From Triops longicaudatus (taxonomy: Eukaryota > Arthropoda > Branchiopoda > Notostraca > Triopsidae): 64,000 nt of DNA. Shown here piece after piece: positions 1-12,225 of the stretch (within the stretch, counting starts at the first letter, position 1; every line of letters starts with the position of its first letter). The position numbers and the translations under genes are program-made. Under the pieces are notes generated by a model, which saw only the letters and a list, made by a program, of their open reading frames with translations, made no database searches and was not told the origin of the DNA. The stretch spans positions 62,001 to 126,000 of the forward strand of contig JAGQDJ010000098.1 in the NCBI GenBank assembly GCA_022885665.1, read 5' to 3'.

Positions 1-2302
1 GAGTATAGGTGGAGGTGGAGTTTGGTGCAGGTTCTTTGTCCTTGCTACTAAAGGAGTCCCGTGCCTGAGCACTCCTGGCCAGCAATGGTCCGATATCGGT
101 CCGAGCTAATTCTCTATCTCTGGATCTATCGGGCATTTCAGGAGCCGGAACCTTAGGAGTGACGCCTGTCTCTTCGTCATCATCCTCAGATTCACTTTCT
201 GACTCTGAACTGGAGCCCGAACTACTCTCGGATACCTTCGAGACCTCTGCTGAAGGAGTGCCGGCCCGGCCTAAAAAACGGCTCTGGAATCGTGGAGCTG
301 ACGTGGAAGGGGTTGAGTTGGTTGAACCATGGGTACTGGTAGTCTCGGCAATGCTAGATCGCCCATATCGACTTCGAGGTGCTTCACTAACAGTGTTAGT
401 ACTGGTTGTGGTCGGGGATGTGTACCGTGACTTCAATTCTTCCGTCGTAAAGGCAGCACCGGTGTTGTGAACAGGGGACGAACGTGTCGAAGAGCCTGAA
501 GAACTACTTTCTGTGCTCACTGACCTGGATTTCAGTCGTTCAGGAGGCAATTTGCCCACCCTTGCGCTCCTAGATGCGCTATCGGAATCTTCTTGATTCA
601 CTGAGCTATTTGAAGATGTGCGGGAGTATGATTTCCTAGTAGTGGATTGCTCGACTACCGGTTCCATAGCAGGTAGGGAAACTGTTGAGGTTTTAGGGGT
701 GGGGAGACTTTCTGGTTGACGCTCACTCTGACTCCTGAGATAGCCTGGTCTCCTTCTGTTGGGGTCGTCAACAACCTCATCTCTCCGCTCGGTCGACGAA
801 GAGGAAGTGGTCCGCGATGCAGGGGCTTTCTCTGCAGGTGCAGGAAACTTGGGTCTATCAGGAGACGTTGGGGTGGACGGGTGGCTTCGTTCTTCATGAG
901 TCGCGGTCTGTCCGCTCGTTTTGCGAGTTCTGTCAACCGTCGGAGTAACAGTGTTTTTCGGAACGACGTTAGTCGCAGCAGCTGCTGTAGCTCCTGATGC
1001 GGCAGCAGCTTCTTCGCTCTTATTCTGCTTCTTGATCTTCGCGATTTCGTCCTCTTCACTCACTTGGCGGTTGGTACGCCGTACAGGTGTAAAGGCAGTG
1101 GTAGGTGTTTGAGCTGGTTGTTTCGGTGCCGGCGGCTGGACAACGGTCGCTGGTGGCTTGGAGTCTTTGCGTTTGTCTTTGTTTTCGAACTCCTGGAGAC
1201 GTTTTAAGACCCTTGGTGAGTCCAAAAACCGAGTGACGCCACTTAGTGGCCCTCGGGTGACGTCTTCTGTGTCTAGGACCCTTTCTCTTTCTTTGCGTTT
1301 TTCCTGAGGTGGTGCGTCTTGTTCGTGGAACCTTACTGACCTGCTGCTGTGTTCGTTATCCGAATCCCCAGCATCCAAATTTCGCATAAACCTTGATCGG
1401 AAACGTGATTTTCTGCTGTCAGACGGTAAATCAAACCCTGAACTATCGAAATCGTAATCATCATTTCTACGAGATCCGTAGCGATCGCGACTAACAGCAG
1501 ACCCTGTTGGTCGAGGCTCACCGAAATAGCGTCGTGAGGACAAAGGCGAGGTTCGGCCTTCGTTGGTATCTGATCCGCAAGAGGACAGGTACCGTTCTTC
1601 TGCCTGTCGGAATTGGGCCGCGACGCGGTGGTCACTTTTGCTTCGCATTAGCCCTGGGCTAATGGAAGGTGGCTGCAGCTGCGCTCCAAACGCGTTAGGC
1701 GCGTTGATTGTCAGCTCGCCTAATCCGCCTAACGTCATGGCCAGTTGGTGCGAGTCCTGGGACATGTTGAACCGGACGCGACGGTTATAGTCACCTGACT
1801 CTGTTTCAAAGTTTCTTATGAATTCCATGGTTTTCAAGAGAATATCTTTGGCGTCCATGAGTTCGTTATCTTCCCAGGTGCTGGTCTCTGCCATGTGCTT
1901 ATCCGCGAAATCGGCATTGCTGTTGAAATTGCTAATTTCCTGTTCCAAGTTCTCTCTGAGCGCTGTCAAATTGCTCATCTCTTTGGCTAAATATATCTCC
2001 ACCTCGCCTTTAAGATAGTCCGTCCTGTCCTTAAGCGCTTTGGAGAGACGCCGGTAAATTTCGTCAATTTCGTCCGTTACGCTGGCGCAGTTTTGCTGCA
2101 GATAGGCAGCATTTTTCTCTACGACACTAAGGGCATCTTGCAGCCGATGGATGCTGCGACGAATCTGATTGTTAACTCGAGCGATTTCGCGCTTAATTAT
2201 CTCCATGTGTGCTTCTTTACACTCTGCGCAGATCTTTTTGTCACAATGACTGCAGTTGGAACAGTAATTCTTCTCGGAACATACTCCGCAGCGCTCCATC
2301 GT
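1..2302 (-). CDS. tn: Thin-like gene, exon 3 (B-box, coiled coil, disordered linker), partial
   Basis: One open frame of 767 codons begins after an AG at 2304-2303 and is still open at the window edge. It starts TMERCGVCSEKNYC and continues through the B-box-like module and a helical segment (EIYRRLSKALKDRTDYLK). The long low-complexity region that follows is rich in Ser, Arg, Pro and acidic residues, including the acidic run SESESEDDDEE. The lack of stops over 2.3 kb is itself good evidence for coding. Confidence 0.88.
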
Positions 2303-2841
2303 CTACAATACCCATAAATTACTCCCTTTCCGGCAATTATACAGTTGGCGACAATATTGGACAATAAACCAACAGTAAAAGTTGCTTACCTGTCCCAGCG
2401 TGGGGTCCGGTAACTCGCCGGTAATTTCGATATGCAACTCGAGAAAACGCTGTAAGGTGACATTGGTGGGGTACTGTTGGATTCCTTGATATGGAATCCG
2501 ATGTTCTGCTCGGCATTCTGGGCATTTTACCTATTTGAAACGAAGTTGTGATGAACAAATTTACAGTTCTAACTTCAAGCTCCATTAGACTGCAATGGAG
2601 AAGAATATGGGTGTTATAGTTTCAACTATTTTCTCACAAGTTGATCAATATTTTCTGTATTCATCAATTGCGAGCTACTGTTGCTATACACTGCAAAACA
2701 ACGTACTTGTCTTGTGACATAGTTGATAAGGCCTTCCATACAAGGTTCCATACAAAATGAGTGTTGGCATGGTAAGAGTTTCGGGTTCCGGTACCGGTCC
2801 AGGCAAATGGCACAGGTTAAAAGCTGGTCGAATTGTTCCAT
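1..2841 (-). CDS. tn: Thin/TRIM32-like TRIM-NHL E3 ubiquitin ligase, 5' part
   Basis: This is the N-terminal 859 residues of a TRIM-type protein, cut by the left edge. Three exons (2841-2707, 2530-2390, 2302-1) join in phase 0 at GT/AG sites. The RING finger has C10, C13, C25, H27, C30, C34, C48 and C51 and starts MEQFDQLLTCAICLDRYR. A conserved stretch with PTNVTLQRFLELHIEITGEL follows, then a B-box-like Cys/His zinc module starting at C97, then a predicted coiled coil at about residues 120-230. After that come several hundred Ser/Thr/Pro/Arg-rich residues, probably disordered. This order, and the closeness of the RING to what I know of the arthropod protein, point to Thin (Abba), a muscle TRIM32 relative that ends in NHL repeats. 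The NHL repeats would lie left of position 1 and are not seen. The start is the ATG at 2841. Family assignment is strong; orthology to Thin, rather than another TRIM-NHL member such as nhl-1, is inferred. Confidence 0.88.
2390..2530 (-). CDS. tn: Thin-like gene, exon 2 (end of RING)
   Basis: Forty-seven codons between an AG at 2532-2531 and the donor GTAAGC at 2389-2384. It encodes VKCPECRAEHRIPYQGIQ, which completes the RING, and ends ELPDPTLGQ. The flanking introns are short, 176 and 87 bases. Confidence 0.9.
2707..2841 (-). CDS. tn: Thin-like gene, exon 1 (RING, first part)
   Basis: Forty-five codons from the ATG at 2841, ending NYVTRQ just before the donor GTACGT at 2706-2701. The exon carries six of the eight RING zinc ligands. 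Reading on through the donor gives a nonsense tail, whereas splicing to 2530 restores the final Cys pair (KCPEC). Confidence 0.9.
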
Positions 2842-5800
2842 GGTGACGCTGATGATTTATTCTGGAAAAAAAGTCGCTCTACGTTCCAACAACCTAAAAA
2901 GCAATAATTTTCTAGGTAATTTGGTATTTATTTTAAAGCAGATAAGTTTTTGAGAAAACATGGGATGTCTTTACGAACTGCTAGTTAGGTTAAAAAAAAA
3001 ACACGACACAGCTTTTAAAACTTAACAAAGTCGCTGACTCCTTCGTTGCCAGCTCATGACCCATTTTTCCCTCCCGACTGTTGCTTTGCCTGACGTCAAA
3101 GAACGGTGCTACGATCAGAAAGGTGCTAAGAATAGCTCTCCCTTTTCTAACTAGAGCGAGTCTGTTTGCAAGAGCCTTTCTTAAGCCACTTCAAAGGGTT
3201 TAAAGTTAAACTGACAACAAAACAAGCCAACCATAACACTGTACTTTAGATTTTAAATTTTTTTAACGCATGTCACTTTTTCGTTTAGCCCCGTTCATTT
3301 AACAACGGGTAAATAAATACACTATGAAGATAATGAAGTGCAGAATAATTAATGGGTACTTTTAGGAAAACATTATGTGTCAAAGTTTACTAATTAAAAC
3401 AACTTAATTATGCAAGTTAGTGTATAAGCTCGTTAAGCAAATTAAAAAGCAAAGCGACCGAATCAAACTAGAATACATTGAGAAATCATTACACATAAAA
3501 AAGAACTAAGTTTGACACAGCTTTTACCGTCATTCGACAATGGTAGCGAGCAGAGCAAATAATTAACTTCATGCCCACAACATGCCTTGAGGATTTGTAC
3601 AGGAAATTTATGTGCGAATTTGTACATTGGGAATTTGCGCGGTTAAAAAAAAAATTTCTGTATAGAAAGCATTGTTAAAAAGTATAGTCTTACGCAAACT
3701 TACACTTTTCTAATATGACGAAGTTTTTATTCGTTGGATTTTGAGTATATTATGAGATTTTATTTGGTAAATATCACTAAAATGCTACGACAGGAAAACC
3801 CAGGAATTACATGCGGAAAATCTTGTGAAAGACTGCACGAAACCACATTGCTTCTCTGAGATACAGTTTTGCAGTTCATGTATAAAATAATATTATTTAA
3901 TACTAGTAAGATATTAGATTTTTCAGTCATAATGTCAAAACTTGTCAAGGCTTGAAAATTACCGAACAAATTTTTGGACAATATCTCCGCAGCAGGCTCT
4001 GCACATCATAAAAGTAACTTTACTGTCAAGAAGATCTGAAAAGTATTTAACTGTGAATACGAAAGCGTCACGAATTTTCTGATATTAATGCATCCACAAA
4101 GGTTTCCCATCGACCTAAACTGTAACAAAACTGAGATCACTATAAAGCAACACACCTCGGGGAACTGTTATATAAAACGCAAGCCTATTAATATAGCCGT
4201 CAATTGTTCGACAGCTCTTCAATGCGACCACAACGGTTATTCCACCTTTCGTTTACTTTGAGCTTTGAACTAATAGGAGCAAATAATTACATTTTCTTTC
4301 GAGAAGCTTAGCTCAATCATTTTATGGAAGCCGGTAGCCCACCGATCGAAACCTTTTCGTTCCGTGCGCCACAACCCATCAAAAAAGAAAACGAACTGTC
4401 TACTTATTGTCAACTAGTTACACTGTGTTCAACATTCTTGTAAAGTCACCACAATGTAAGGCCATTTCGAATTGAATTCTCATCTCTTTCGTTCCAGATA
4501 CTTCAGCTCCTTAGCCCCTCAAGGGCCAGGGCGATGTGTAAAAACTTGAAACTTTCCCACGATTTTCCACAAAAAAACTTCTCTAACCTTTCTTAAGCCC
4601 TTTTTAAGTCTCTTGAAACCAAACAATCCTTATAACTGCGATTCAAACGCTTTTGAATCTGTTTCCATGTTCTCTTTAACCATCATTAGACAGTTACACC
4701 CCTTTCTTCGGAAACGAGAGTTTAATCAACTCGCGTGGGGACGAGGAGTGAGGTGAGGCTGGAAATGTGAGCTATTTACCCCTTTTAAACACACGAGAAA
4801 CTCCCACCACCCGTGGTCCACGTGTCTGCAAACGAAAAGAAACAACGCACTCGCGAATCCACACGGACTACGGCCCAATGCGGAACTGAATCGAGTTTTC
4901 GTCCAGACAAGTAGATCCTGGGGTTAATCTGCTCACGTTGGGAATGTTCCTAATTCTTCCTATATCTACCACCGCTCTCTTTCTCTCTCTCACCACACAC
5001 CCCGTTCAAAGACCTTTCGCTCCCCCTTGGTTGGCTCGTGCGTACCGTTGAGTGCAGTACGGATGGACACATCACCGTGTGTGGGGAGACGGAGAACGAG
5101 TTTCGGTGTCGTGTCGCTTTACCGCGGCTATAAATGGACCACTGAGGGCCTCGCGCCAATGTATTTTAAGGCTCCTTTCCAAAGCATTGCCTTTGGACGG
5201 AGTATGCTCGACACCCATCGCAAGAAGGTCATATACTACACTACACCGAAAACTTAACCTTTATCAACTTATGATCATCTATAAAAACATATGCCCAAAT
5301 ACGAATCAATAAAAAGGTGAAAATGGGTATAAAAATACCTTCGAACAGTGGAAGTGTTTTTTTTGGGGGTAAGCGTTGCAATTGTCGTTACGGAAAGTTG
5401 TTCCTCCCACGGGGCAGGGGTGATCATGTAGGGTTACTTGTGAACCCTAGATCCCCCTACCCCTACAACACCACGGTCGGATCGGGAATCCTCTTATCTG
5501 CAACGAAAGAGCAATCTAATGTAAGAATTATTGCAAACAAATGCACTTTTTTCCTTATTTATTTATTCCTACGAATATTTAACGCTTTCAACATATTTGT
5601 TAGACATGTCTTTAGAGGGAAAGTTTTGCTGGGGTAACAATAGTTTGTTTCGAGAAGTTGGAGGTGGGCTGGGAGAATCCGTCACGAACAATACAGTTGA
5701 TGTAAACGAAAAAAAAAATGAAAAAGGACAACCGCTCTGTTACCTTATTACAGTTTTTTGAAGTTAGTCACGGTAGTTTTAGGGGGTGACGATAAAGTTT

Positions 5801-6233
5801 TTCTGTAGGAAGGGACAAACTTTGGGAAGTCAGGCAGAATTGGTCACGTAACTTGGAAGTCACTATGGGCGCACAGGAAGAGTTCCGGAGACTGGCGACC
5901 TCAATCTGCTTTCAGTGCCGATGTTGAAGAAAAAGGGGAAGTGTGAAGAAGGGGAGTTGCGAGTTGTTTTTGAAAAGAAGCCGAACTTGGATGTTTCTTT
6001 ATAGAGTGGAACGTTAGAGAAGCTATTATTGGCAACGCTGGCTTCCTTACGACAGGAAACGTCTCGACCAGAAATATGGACATACAACCTTCGGTAACTT
6101 GTAACGTCAGCACCAAATCGTGACTTTTGTCAAGAGTATGTCAGATAGTAACATAGATGGCGTCATGAGTCAATCTTTTCCCTACTTGTTTTGATTCCAA
6201 ATTCGGTTGGATGTAAACTTATTGGTTTGTTCA
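2842..6233. other. Intergenic region upstream of the Thin-like gene
   Basis: I see no coding exon here. The 5' UTR and promoter of the minus-strand Thin-like gene should start in this stretch but cannot be placed. Visible features are a CT-rich tract near 4973-5000 and a TATA-like GCTATAAATGG near 5128-5138 on the plus strand. There is also a small hairpin near 5428-5450, TAGGGTT pairing with AACCCTA. The short open frames are all below about 110 codons and resemble nothing I know. Confidence 0.6.
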
Positions 6234-6241
6234 AGTGCATC
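6234..6241. repeat. Target-site duplication, left copy
   Basis: The octamer AGTGCATC lies immediately left of the 4.16 kb element and is repeated exactly at 10400-10407. An 8-bp duplication is typical of hAT-type transposition. Confidence 0.75.
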
Positions 6242-6504
6242 CGATGGCGTAACGAGACTAAACGGCGCCCAGGGCAAATGACAAAATGGCGCCTCCGTCA
6301 ACGAAAATAAATAATATAAGTCGACAAACGAGCTGTCGATTAGCTATGCAAGTAGGATGTCTGAAAAGTCACTTCAAGCACTTTGGTGTGTGTGTAAAGT
6401 TGTAAGAATATGATAGGTGGCAGTGATGTTAGTTCTTATGAACCGGGAGTGTTTGAAGAAACAGAAGCCTTGACGGTGAGGTAAAGGGAATAAAACTGCG
6501 ATAG

Positions 6505-6740
6505 ATCAGAAGAGAGGAAAAGGGTGAAGAGGAAAGAGAAGTGTAAGAAAGAAGAAGAAGAGAATAAAAAAATAAGAGATTAATAAAGGATGAAGGCAGA
6601 ACAGAAGAAGAAAACTAAAGAAGAAAAAGGCTGAGAGGTGAAAGAAAGATGAAAACGAGAGGAGAAAGAGCAGAAGAATGAGAAAACGAATGATAGAAGA
6701 GGACAGGATGGAGATAAGAAAGTTGGAGAATAAAGAGAAG
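6505..6740 (+). repeat. Purine-rich (GA) low-complexity tract
   Basis: More than 200 bases are almost purely A and G, with repeated AAGAAG and GAGAAG units. The tract lies inside the hAT-like element. It reads open for short stretches only because of its composition and is not a gene. Confidence 0.8.
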
Positions 6741-7437
6741 AGACGGTAAAATTATAATAAAGGAAGACTACAATAAAAATAATCAGAAGAGAGAAAAATC
6801 AGAAAACTACAATAAAAATTAAAATAATTTATTAAAATATATTTTTGGCTTCTGATTTTTTTCGAAAAATGTTATGAATAATTATAAGATTAAGCTCAAA
6901 AGTTTTCACATCTTTGGCAAATTCGAAAATGGCGAGATAGCATCTTTGGCAATTTCACCTTTTTCAATGTCATTGAGCTTGGCTTTGTGTAGGGCGATTT
7001 TATTTAAATCTCAAATATAGAGTGACCCATTCTGGAGTAACTTAGTCAAACGCACTGAAACGAGAAACATCGTAAGATATACACTGGCGCTTTAAAATGT
7101 TTCTCAAAAAGGCGAAGTATTCAATTATACATTATTCAATAAAAAGAAGTAGGTTTAAATTGAATTAAATGGGCTTAAAACGGGACCGTCAAGTTTTATT
7201 TCAATTGTGCGGGTTATTCAAATAATCGTTACTCAATCAAATTTAGTCCACATATATTTAATTATAATTGAAATGCTAGTATTTTAGATAATTTTTACAA
7301 TGCTTCTCGCTAGTTTTCGGCAATATCCCTCTGGTTTGGGAAGGGGGGGGGGAGGTGTTCCATATTTTTTTTTTTTATTTATTTACATTTTTTAGTCGCC
7401 TATGGTTAGCATTGTAAAGTTAACATTTCGGGAGTGT

Positions 7438-7457
7438 GTGGGGGGGGGGGGGGAGGG
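7438..7457 (+). repeat. G-rich run
   Basis: An almost uninterrupted run of G follows GTGTGTG. A similar G-run lies at about 7343-7352. Length in such runs is unreliable in assemblies. Confidence 0.75.
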
Positions 7458-8557
7458 GTAAAAACCTATAACCTCGCCACTGGGCACAGGGGCGTCCTAG
7501 CTTAACGAAACCTATCATCATGTCTATAACTTGACTAAATCAATTGAAACCTAATTAAAACTTTACCGATTTAACTTATTTTAACCGAATTTAACCTCCG
7601 TTAACCATGGCACTTGTACAGATATTACGAGAAACTGAATGGAAACGCTACGTTAGTTTGGTGAAGTATGTAAAGTGGTGGGTAGTTGAGTTAGGGAAAG
7701 TTACGGTTAGATTAAATTTAGGTAGGTGTTGGTTTACATCGTCAATTCAGGTTACTATGAAGAAAAGAAATAGAAAGAATAAAATACATAAAAAGTGCAT
7801 TAGTTCCGTTTTTCCTCTCTGTTTCAGCTAATATTAGAGTAGATAGGAAAAAAAATGTGCTTTTAAGAGGAGTGCAGAATCGAATATTTAACGCTGGACC
7901 ATTTTATACTGAATAAATGACTTTAGTTATTTTAGAAAAATAAATATGAATGAAAAGGACCGGAAGAACAAGAGGCACTTAAGCATCAAGATTTATATTT
8001 CTTTTCAGATTCGCACTTGGTTGCACTTCTTACGATTTTATTTACAGCTTAAGTCGTTACTGCACTGTCTTTTCGACTTTAAATGCTTCATATTTATCTT
8101 TTAAACTTTGAGAGCTATGGTCTATGAACGTAGTTTTAATATGTTCTTTCTTGAAAATTTCGTCTTCCTTGACCCCGACGCGCTCCTTTTCACATTGGCC
8201 TTTAATCTCCGTAAGCTGTATCGCAGAAAAAGGGTCAGAGTTTGCTGGATAGCTTTGAATACCAAATTTACCCGAAGGTGAGAAGGACTGTGCTTTGATT
8301 TAGGTGGCAGAAATATGGTCAATGTGCCTTTCTGAAAAGACGGATCAGACGGATCTTCTGATCGTTAAAGCTGTCTTTCGATAGTGAAAATATGACAAAA
8401 GTCTCTGACTTTCCGTTTCTTTTCGCTATGAAATATGTCAAAAGTGAAACTTGATTTTTTTATCCAAAGACAGACTATCAGACGCTAAATGTGAGGACAC
8501 CTAGCTTGTCGTAACAAAGGAAACGGGTTGAAGTTCCCAACGTATTCTAACATGGAA

Positions 8558-8573
8558 TTTGCCTGCAGGCAAA
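8558..8573. repeat. Perfect 16-bp palindrome
   Basis: TTTGCCTGCAGGCAAA is its own reverse complement. It lies within the hAT-like element. No function can be assigned. Confidence 0.7.
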
Positions 8574-9014
8574 AGGTTGGGACTACATTGCAACGCTGGT
8601 GCAACGAGAAAAGAGCAGCCAAAATGTCCCTTTGAACTAATTTGGCTCGGTGAACGTGCTAACTTAAGTTGCTCCACCGGCCGCTTGCAAAATAGCCTTA
8701 TCCAACTCCCCACGAAATCACCCACAAAAAGCACAGCCCTTACGGGAAGCTTCCTGTGCCAAAACCACCCAGTGGGAGGTGGCACGCTTCTGGCCTTCAA
8801 AACGATAGAATAAGCTATGCTACTTGCATAGATAAAAATCAAATGATTGATTTTTGCAATTTATGTATTAAAGAAAGGCTCACATAAAAACTCCTGGGTG
8901 AAGTTACTCCAAGTTACTTATTTCAGAAGAAGAAAAGTAGAGGCGACTCGAGTCAATCACAACGCGACATAAAAATGAAAAAAAAAATAATAACTTTATA
9001 ACAAAATGCTTTTC

Positions 9015-9073
9015 TGCGGCTGTAAATTTAGTGGTCATGGCGGTATATCACTAAGCAGCCGCAAAAAGCTGCA
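9015..9073. repeat. Imperfect hairpin
   Basis: TGCGGCTG and TTAGTG on the left pair with CACTAA and CAGCCGCA on the right around a loop of about 14 bases. It is part of the inner sequence of the 4.16 kb element. Confidence 0.5.
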
Positions 9074-10399
9074 TAATATACACGCTAAAATTCATGGAGA
9101 AATTAAATTACGTTTCATTTTGATACCTTTTTTTTAAAAAAAATGTTAGTGCGAATATTTTACAGCGATTATGTCGTAAACGTGAGCTAGTTCACCTACA
9201 GCCCCTAACATAAGCATCGTCAGAGCTAATCATTTTAATGCGTCGGGGTGCTTTTTTAAATAAAAAAGTGTTTCGAAATTTTCCTTACGAAATTAAATTT
9301 TCAATATTCTTTTCCCCGATAATTTAAGATATCTTTCTTGTACAAATGAAGTGTTATTTGTTAAAATGACTTCTAAGTACAAGAAACTTGAAAATCGGAT
9401 GAGCGATTTTAAGAAATCGTCCGAAAATGCTCCCAGGCAATTCGTTCAAGTGAGTTTAATCTAGACAGAAGAAAATAAAAAATAAAAATATATTCTATAA
9501 ATAAACATATAATATGTAATAAATATATAATATAATATATATTCTATATAAAACCTTTTCAAAACAATAAGAGGATGAAATGCATGGACATTATTATCTG
9601 AAGGGCTTGTTAAAAGTAGCTCGTATTTAGTGCACAACTGACTAAAATATTTACAGACAATTTGCCATAAGAAGCTATTCTAAATCGGGTCTTTCATCTT
9701 ATCGAATGCTACAAGAAAAACAAAGTAAAATTTCACACACCGTACTTTCACACTAATTCTAAAGGAAGGCTCAAAGGGGCAGCTTTCTCAACAAGGGTAA
9801 GTAATTACAAAATATGGCAACGCTACACAACTTTACGTGTTGAAATTTAGCGAGTCGGTTGAAAGGAATGCACCGACAAATAGAAGGAAAGCGGATTTAA
9901 ATAATGTGAGTATACGAATCAGCTATAGATAGTTATTACGAAACTGAAAAACAGTGTAGAGAAATAGAAAGAATTCTATTTAATTCTTTATAAATAGAAA
10001 GAACTTCTATTTTATTTCTACTTTTCCAATCCATACTTTAAGGTATACTATTTGTTTGATACTTTGGTGCATCAATATAATCTTGATAATGAAAAAAGTA
10101 GAATGGAACAAGAAATGTATACTTAAAAGATTACGATTTTAGTACTCACATTACAACCTCAATCATATACTAACAGGGTACAATAAATGGTGGGCGGCCA
10201 TTGGAACGAAAAGTTACGCATGTAATAGCTTCGTGCATTAATTGAAATCTAGTTTCTATTAAACAAATTATTTCGTTTAGTTATATATATTAGTTATATT
10301 TTATATTTTTTTCTCTCGTGTTCCACGGAAATGGAGCCCCTCCCATAAGTTGGCGCCCAAGGCACGTGCCCTGGTTTCCCCACACTCGTTACGCCACTG

Positions 10400-10407
10400 A
10401 GTGCATC
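10400..10407. repeat. Target-site duplication, right copy
   Basis: An exact copy of AGTGCATC directly after the right TIR of the 4.16 kb element. Confidence 0.75.
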
Positions 10408-10932
10408 AACGAAGAAAGCTTCAACATCACTTTCACGATAGACTTTTTTTTTTTCTGGAACACAGCGTAAGCTTTCGCTTATTTCTGCTTACGATAGATT
10501 TAATAATATTTCAGTAGTTGGGAAATAATACAGCGTTGTATCTTAATCTTTGTGTTCTGTGTTCTGAATTTACGGGGTGAAGGTATGTGAGACGGTGATC
10601 CTGTTCAAAGTTGAAAAGTACAGTACACTATACGATTGATTGGTGGTTACGAAAATTGAATCATACGAATACGTTTTGCGTGCACAAACTTGTAAGAAGT
10701 TGCTCGCCATCAGTTTCAAATCTTAAAACTCGGGTGATTACGTTTTGACCTTGAGTTAATATAAGGGAGAATTGTGCGTAATTGACTTTAACTCGTAATA
10801 ATCTTTCGTGTCGGAATGCATTTTTTGTAATTACTTAAAATTAGTATTATTTACTATAATTCTGTTCTACATGAAATTTTAAATACGGATTGCACTGTAC
10901 TACAAATGTATTCATATATAATCATTAGTTTC

Positions 10933-11026
10933 AAATAATCAGCCAGCAATTCTTATGACTGTCGTTAGTCAAGTATCCTTGAAATGCTTTTCCGTAAACG
11001 TCTTTGCCATCCTCTGTGAAAACGTC
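10933..11026 (+). repeat. 94-bp perfect inverted repeat, left copy
   Basis: This stretch, AAATAATCAGCCAGC to GTGAAAACGTC, equals the reverse complement of 14493-14586 over all 94 bases by eye. The match stops sharply on both sides. The arms lie about 3.5 kb apart in opposite orientation. Confidence 0.9.
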
Positions 11027-12019
11027 AAGCACATTGTGCTTGGAAATTGTAGCAGAAAATACCTCCGAATTCGAAAGCTTAGTTAGAAAGGCAGAAAAGT
11101 GCTACTCGAAATTACACAGCCCTATAGTTCACATCATCAATTGGTGTTGCATATTCTGCCATTCAATTGCTGAAAATTATAACACTTACACGCTGTATTT
11201 TAGGAACTTGTTCTACTGAAAGCTTACTTCTGCTTGTAGTCTATAGTGTTTGTCTAGATGACCATCTTAAACTTAAAGCTTTTAGACCTCATGGTATAAG
11301 GCAAGTCCGCAAAAATTCACAAAGTTCAGGAACGGGCCTAATTCTTGCTACCCGCCATTGTTGCGAACCGAAGCAGTGACCCTGGACGCAGCTCTCGCAG
11401 CCTTGAATTTCCTTTCCAAGTTCCACCAAAATCTACTGTGGGTGATAAGATGGTCAAAACAAAGAAAAGAAATGGGTATTATGTGCACTCCCTTTTTTCC
11501 AAAAAGAATGAATAGCGTTTACAGTCTCATTTTCTAATTCAAGTTTGAAAATAGTAAGGTTTTTCTACCACACCCTTTTTTAAATAAATATACTAAAAAC
11601 ATCGTTTTGAAAATTACATATTAAAGAATTTTTCAAAATTTCAGTCTTTATATTATGTAGTAAATTTGAGTAAGAAAGTTAATGTATAATACAAATTAAA
11701 ATTATTTTGGACCTTTCTAACTATGGTAATAGTACGCCGGAGGGCGTAATAGGACAAGACTTATAGCCACAGCAAAAACATAGCTCGCAAACCCAATTAG
11801 GGTACACGATACTTGGAAACCTAGTAGGCTTCTTGCAATAAATGACGGAGCGGTTTTCAGTTTCTACACCCACTGTTCACTCTCTGCGATGTAAATCTTG
11901 CATCATTGTGTAATAAGGGTGAAAAGGTGTTGAATGCAAGCACATATATTGGAGCTTCAAGCTAGAAGGTCGCTACGTTCTTCAAGCACGTAGTCAATAT
12001 TTACGAAAGTCGACTTAGT

Positions 12020-12027
12020 CATTTGAC
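12020..12027. repeat. Target-site duplication, left copy
   Basis: CATTTGAC directly before the 190-bp MITE, repeated exactly at 12218-12225. Confidence 0.88.
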
Positions 12028-12217
12028 CAGTGGTGCTCAACCTTTTTTCACCCGAGGGCCGCGCGCGACATAATATAAAGTCTCGCGGGTCTGAATGTTC
12101 CGGTTTCGCCAGAATCATGCCGACGTTAAAAATGAAATTATGCAGTGATATACATGAGCGGTATAATTGAGCGGGCCGTATGAGGCACCTTCGCGGGCCG
12201 TAGGTTGGGTACCACTG
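12028..12217. mobile_element. hAT-like MITE, 190 bp
   Basis: The left end is CAGTGGTGCTCAACCTTTTT and the right end, read in reverse complement, is CAGTGGTACCCAACCTACGG. The termini are therefore imperfect inverted repeats of a type known from hAT elements (CAGTGGTTCTCAACC). A perfect 8-bp duplication (CATTTGAC) flanks it. It has no coding capacity. Confidence 0.88.
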
Positions 12218-12225
12218 CATTTGAC
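12218..12225. repeat. Target-site duplication, right copy
   Basis: An exact copy of CATTTGAC directly after the right TIR of the MITE. Confidence 0.88.

Larger units (their letters stand above)
6242..10399. mobile_element. hAT-like element, 4.16 kb, no intact transposase seen
   Basis: The left end reads CGATGGCGTAACGAG and the reverse complement of the right end reads CAGTGGCGTAACGAG. Both arms then contain a GGCGCC and a CAGGGCA-type motif. Exact 8-bp copies of AGTGCATC flank the unit. Short TIRs with 8-bp duplications are known for hAT elements. No long open frame is present, so the copy is either nonautonomous or decayed. The inside holds a purine-rich tract, G-runs, an AT-rich tract near 9476-9556 and other TIR-like ends (near 7480-7500), so nested insertions are likely. 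Confidence 0.72.

Noticed and set aside
655..1059. Minus-strand open frame of 134 codons rich in Arg and Leu
   Set aside because: It is a shifted reading of the Thin-like exon 3, whose own frame is open throughout.
5124..5140. TATA-like or CArG-like GCTATAAATGG
   Set aside because: No gene starts just downstream on the plus strand, and it differs from the strict CArG consensus.
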